Source: Chitinophagaceae bacterium IBVUCB2 | Lineage (GTDB): Bacteria; Bacteroidota; Bacteroidia; Chitinophagales; Chitinophagaceae | Assembly: GCA_002127295.1 (NCBI GenBank) | Contig: NFUV01000001.1 | Span: 1,116,001 to 1,180,000, forward strand | DNA: 64,000 bases | Reading direction: 5' to 3' | Shown here: positions 63,901-64,000 of the stretch, piece by piece | Numbering within the stretch: position 1 is the first letter of the stretch | How the letters are laid out: each line of letters opens with the position of its first letter | Program-made: the position numbers and the translations under genes | Notes under the pieces: generated by a model | What the model was told of the DNA's origin: nothing | The model's input: the letters and a program-made list of their open reading frames with translations, nothing else | Database searches by the model: none

Positions 63901-64000
63901 CCAACCTGGAATACTCTTCCATTGTAAGTGTACTGGTAAGCGATACCTAATACTTCATCTGCCTGCAATGGTTGATTAAGCGATAAAAAACCTATCTGGT
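57963..64000 (-). CDS. sprA: T9SS translocon protein SprA (5' end outside window)
   Basis: At least 2012 residues of SprA (Sov), the giant outer-membrane barrel that forms the type IX secretion channel. The frame stays open to the window edge (reading ...GFLSLNQPLQADEVLGIAYQYT), so several hundred N-terminal residues, including the signal peptide, are missing. Typical segments are DFIEGYTVISQQSRIIFPVLEPFG, GEAGQSYIDDFEGTRASIDLR, IEFWLQDPF, VTEVWFNELR-like TEVWFNELRFSQLDEKGGWAA, and DYILNNRVSMKLYFEQNRSIP at the end. A Lys-, Asn- and Gly-rich stretch with low complexity lies near 59360-59660. It should export the type A and type B CTD proteins encoded elsewhere in the window. Confidence 0.96.
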   Translation of the reverse strand, partial: QIGFLSLNQPLQADEVLGIAYQYTYNGRVFQVGEFSQDVPPDTTGTSQRVLFLKLLKATSQRTNLPIWDLMMKNVYSVGFGQLERQDFKLDLTYEEPSLGEKRYLPPADVSPPYQGQPIISLTNLDRLNNQNDPQPDGVFDFIEGYTVISQQSRIIFPVLEPFGRDLDYVYPTQALRDKYLYYPLYDTIKAIAQTYANLNRFKIVGRSKSSGSSGGGSDYQIGYNVPRGSVTVTANGQILQENVDYEVNYDLGTLRVTNQAIINSGVPVTVTSENNGAFALQQKNFLGLRLDYIANKKLSLGATVVQLGERPFFAKTLYGEDPIKNRMYGVDVDYRNNLPRLTKWLDKLPFYSTKTMSSITAYAEAAFLDPGHSKLIGKGEAGQSYIDDFEGTRASIDLRFPLLSWTLASVPQGNGLFPESALNNDLQSGYNRAKIAWYNIEAVLQERRNANNPLQNDLAELSKPETRQVFMREIFPKRNPQFGEGLLTTFDLAFYPKDKGPYNYESRNTRVDANGRLTNPQQSWGGLMRNIDQTDFETGNIEYIEFWLQDPFIRNTANPAGGKLFFNLGNISEDVLRDGKRQYENGLPTPTNNAPVDNTTVWGKVPANPLQVTNAFNIDPNDRQFQDVGFDGLQDEEEKTKFSPYLNSLQTNFGAASPIFQRASLDPSADNFKPYRDPSFDQSPATGILQRYKNINNPHGNSPIATDNSQFVNAFTQYPDAEELNRDNTMNEVEEYFEYEVDILPNMIAGSNFITDVRTPTVKLADGTDRVEKWYLFRIPVAQFTQKIGNIPDFKSIRFIRMFATGFADSVVMRFGKLELIRNQWRKFRNEIDTTGLYTNLPNPDPTQVNVLAVNVEENDQRQPIIYRIPPGIERQQQLSNNNVSLFLNEQALSMQVCGLQKDEARGVFKTMNLDMRQYGRLSMFIHAESVQGNQQVQDGDLNGVVRMGNDFSGNYYEVKIPLTITDFGETDSLRIWPEANNLDFQLQDLTELKKRRNKLGIPPTEYYKETLPNGRTYAIIGNPNLGEVRGMLLAVENTNLELACTEVWFNELRFSQLDEKGGWAALARTDIRLADLGTFSLSATARSSGFGTLEQRVNERSREDVYTIDASATIEAGKLFPKKLGLQIPVYAGISRSSSTPEYDPYDLDIKLKEKIKEADATIKDSIRNESQDITTIKTINLTNVRKLKTDGKRPKPWSITNFDFNYSYLQTLSHNPLIERDEIRRTRGAVGYTYAPQTRPFEPFKNLIKSKSKWLMLIKDINFNYAPSQISFRADVFRQFGAIRPRNVGGGPYKIPETYNKYFTFDRYYILQWNLTRSISIDFNAVNNARIDEPFGRIDTKQEKDSIRDNLFKGGRNTNYRQEATITYNVPTQKIPFLDWTTLRASYNTKYNWLAASLLPEARLLGNTLGNTQTRTINGELKFEELYNKSRFLRAVNSNTPRQPRTNNSGGGKDGVDNKNGNNKKSNDVKSNPATADDNKGVTPPPPNQPQLNTGDGVVRYDTIRNKNGKIKRIKKIKAKKIKERKDPNQLPEIGGIPKAFLQIATALKRVGIQYTEDFGTTLPGYMDSTRVLGQNLKSGQPGFGYIFGYQPDTNWINRFGAKGLLSTDTLVSALIQQRFNQRLNITAQVSPFRDFNIDINLDKTFDKQYSELYKDTSKFDNVGLTRLNPYALGSFTVSYISYQTLFTKFDPNVISETFKTFENNRLLLSQKLGGINPYATGNPTGPDGYIQGYGRYAQDVVIPAFIAAYTKKDPGSINLTKNSNPNIRSNPFSGILPKPNWAITYNGLSRIPGLDKIFTNFTIRHGYHSTFSMNSFNTALLFADPFRVGYPNFVDPLTGNYIPFFLVPNITIAEAFDPLIEIDMTFSNQLTTRFEFRKSRQLSLSLIDYQLAENRSTEVTFGFNWRKKGFPLIKKIGKMKLDNDVTFRFDFSLRDDATANSKLDQGTSFGTSGQKVIRIAPSIDYILNNRVSMKLYFEQNRSIPKISNAFPVTNTRAGLQVRISLAQ

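Overview
The window looks like chromosome of a Bacteroidota bacterium, most likely Chitinophagaceae. That placement is inference from protein style and signals, not from a marker-gene search. The supporting evidence is the low-GC sequence; -7 promoter boxes of the TAnnTTTG type; a SusC/SusD outer-membrane pair; the type IX secretion (T9SS) translocon protein SprA and several T9SS cargo proteins; and DUF4476, DUF3467 and S23 four-helix-bundle proteins. I see no rRNA, tRNA, CRISPR array, prophage or recognisable transposase.

Layout. 1-9.6 kb: the end of an aldehyde dehydrogenase and a non-catalytic ALDH-like partner, a SPOR protein, an M20 amidohydrolase, malic enzyme MaeB, an MlaE/MlaF lipid-transport pair, SucD and a DUF4476 protein. 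10-19.3 kb: a 2026-residue alpha-2-macroglobulin with an intact thioester motif, a FAD oxidoreductase and AspS. 19.4-26.6 kb: a fused branched-chain/pyruvate-type E1 dehydrogenase, a FAH-family hydrolase, the pth-rplY-prs housekeeping group, RadC, an S23 protein and a DUF3467 protein. 26.7-35.7 kb (minus strand): a lipoprotein-SusD-SusC operon, then a helix-hairpin-helix plus beta-barrel protein overlapping a PorV/PorQ-like barrel gene. 35.8-42.6 kb: FolD, QueE, a PorE-like OmpA protein, a T9SS-exported metalloprotease and DprA. 42.7-57.7 kb: two tandem paralogues and a third protein with gliding-motility/T9SS type B C-termini, GuaB, TonB, a DUF2339 membrane protein, Lnt with an alpha/beta hydrolase, an SDR enzyme and a small secreted protein. 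58-64 kb: SprA, cut by the window edge.

How the genes fit together. Cell-envelope and surface-export functions dominate: SprA (translocon), the PorE-like protein (cell-wall anchoring), the PorV/PorQ-like barrel, TonB with SusC/SusD uptake, Lnt, MlaEF, and at least four T9SS cargo proteins. The remaining genes are central metabolism and information processing.

The most unusual signal is a family of 7-bp-period repeats (unit AGTC plus three bases, or its complement). They sit exactly against stop codons at four places. At one of them, five units on one side and five inverted units on the other enclose the S23 four-helix-bundle gene, filling the whole gap between the stop codons of radC and the DUF3467 gene. 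At another, an AT-rich copy forms a palindrome with no gene inside. The arrangement recalls the S23-encoding intervening sequences of 23S rRNA and may be a small mobile or retained element in intergenic DNA.
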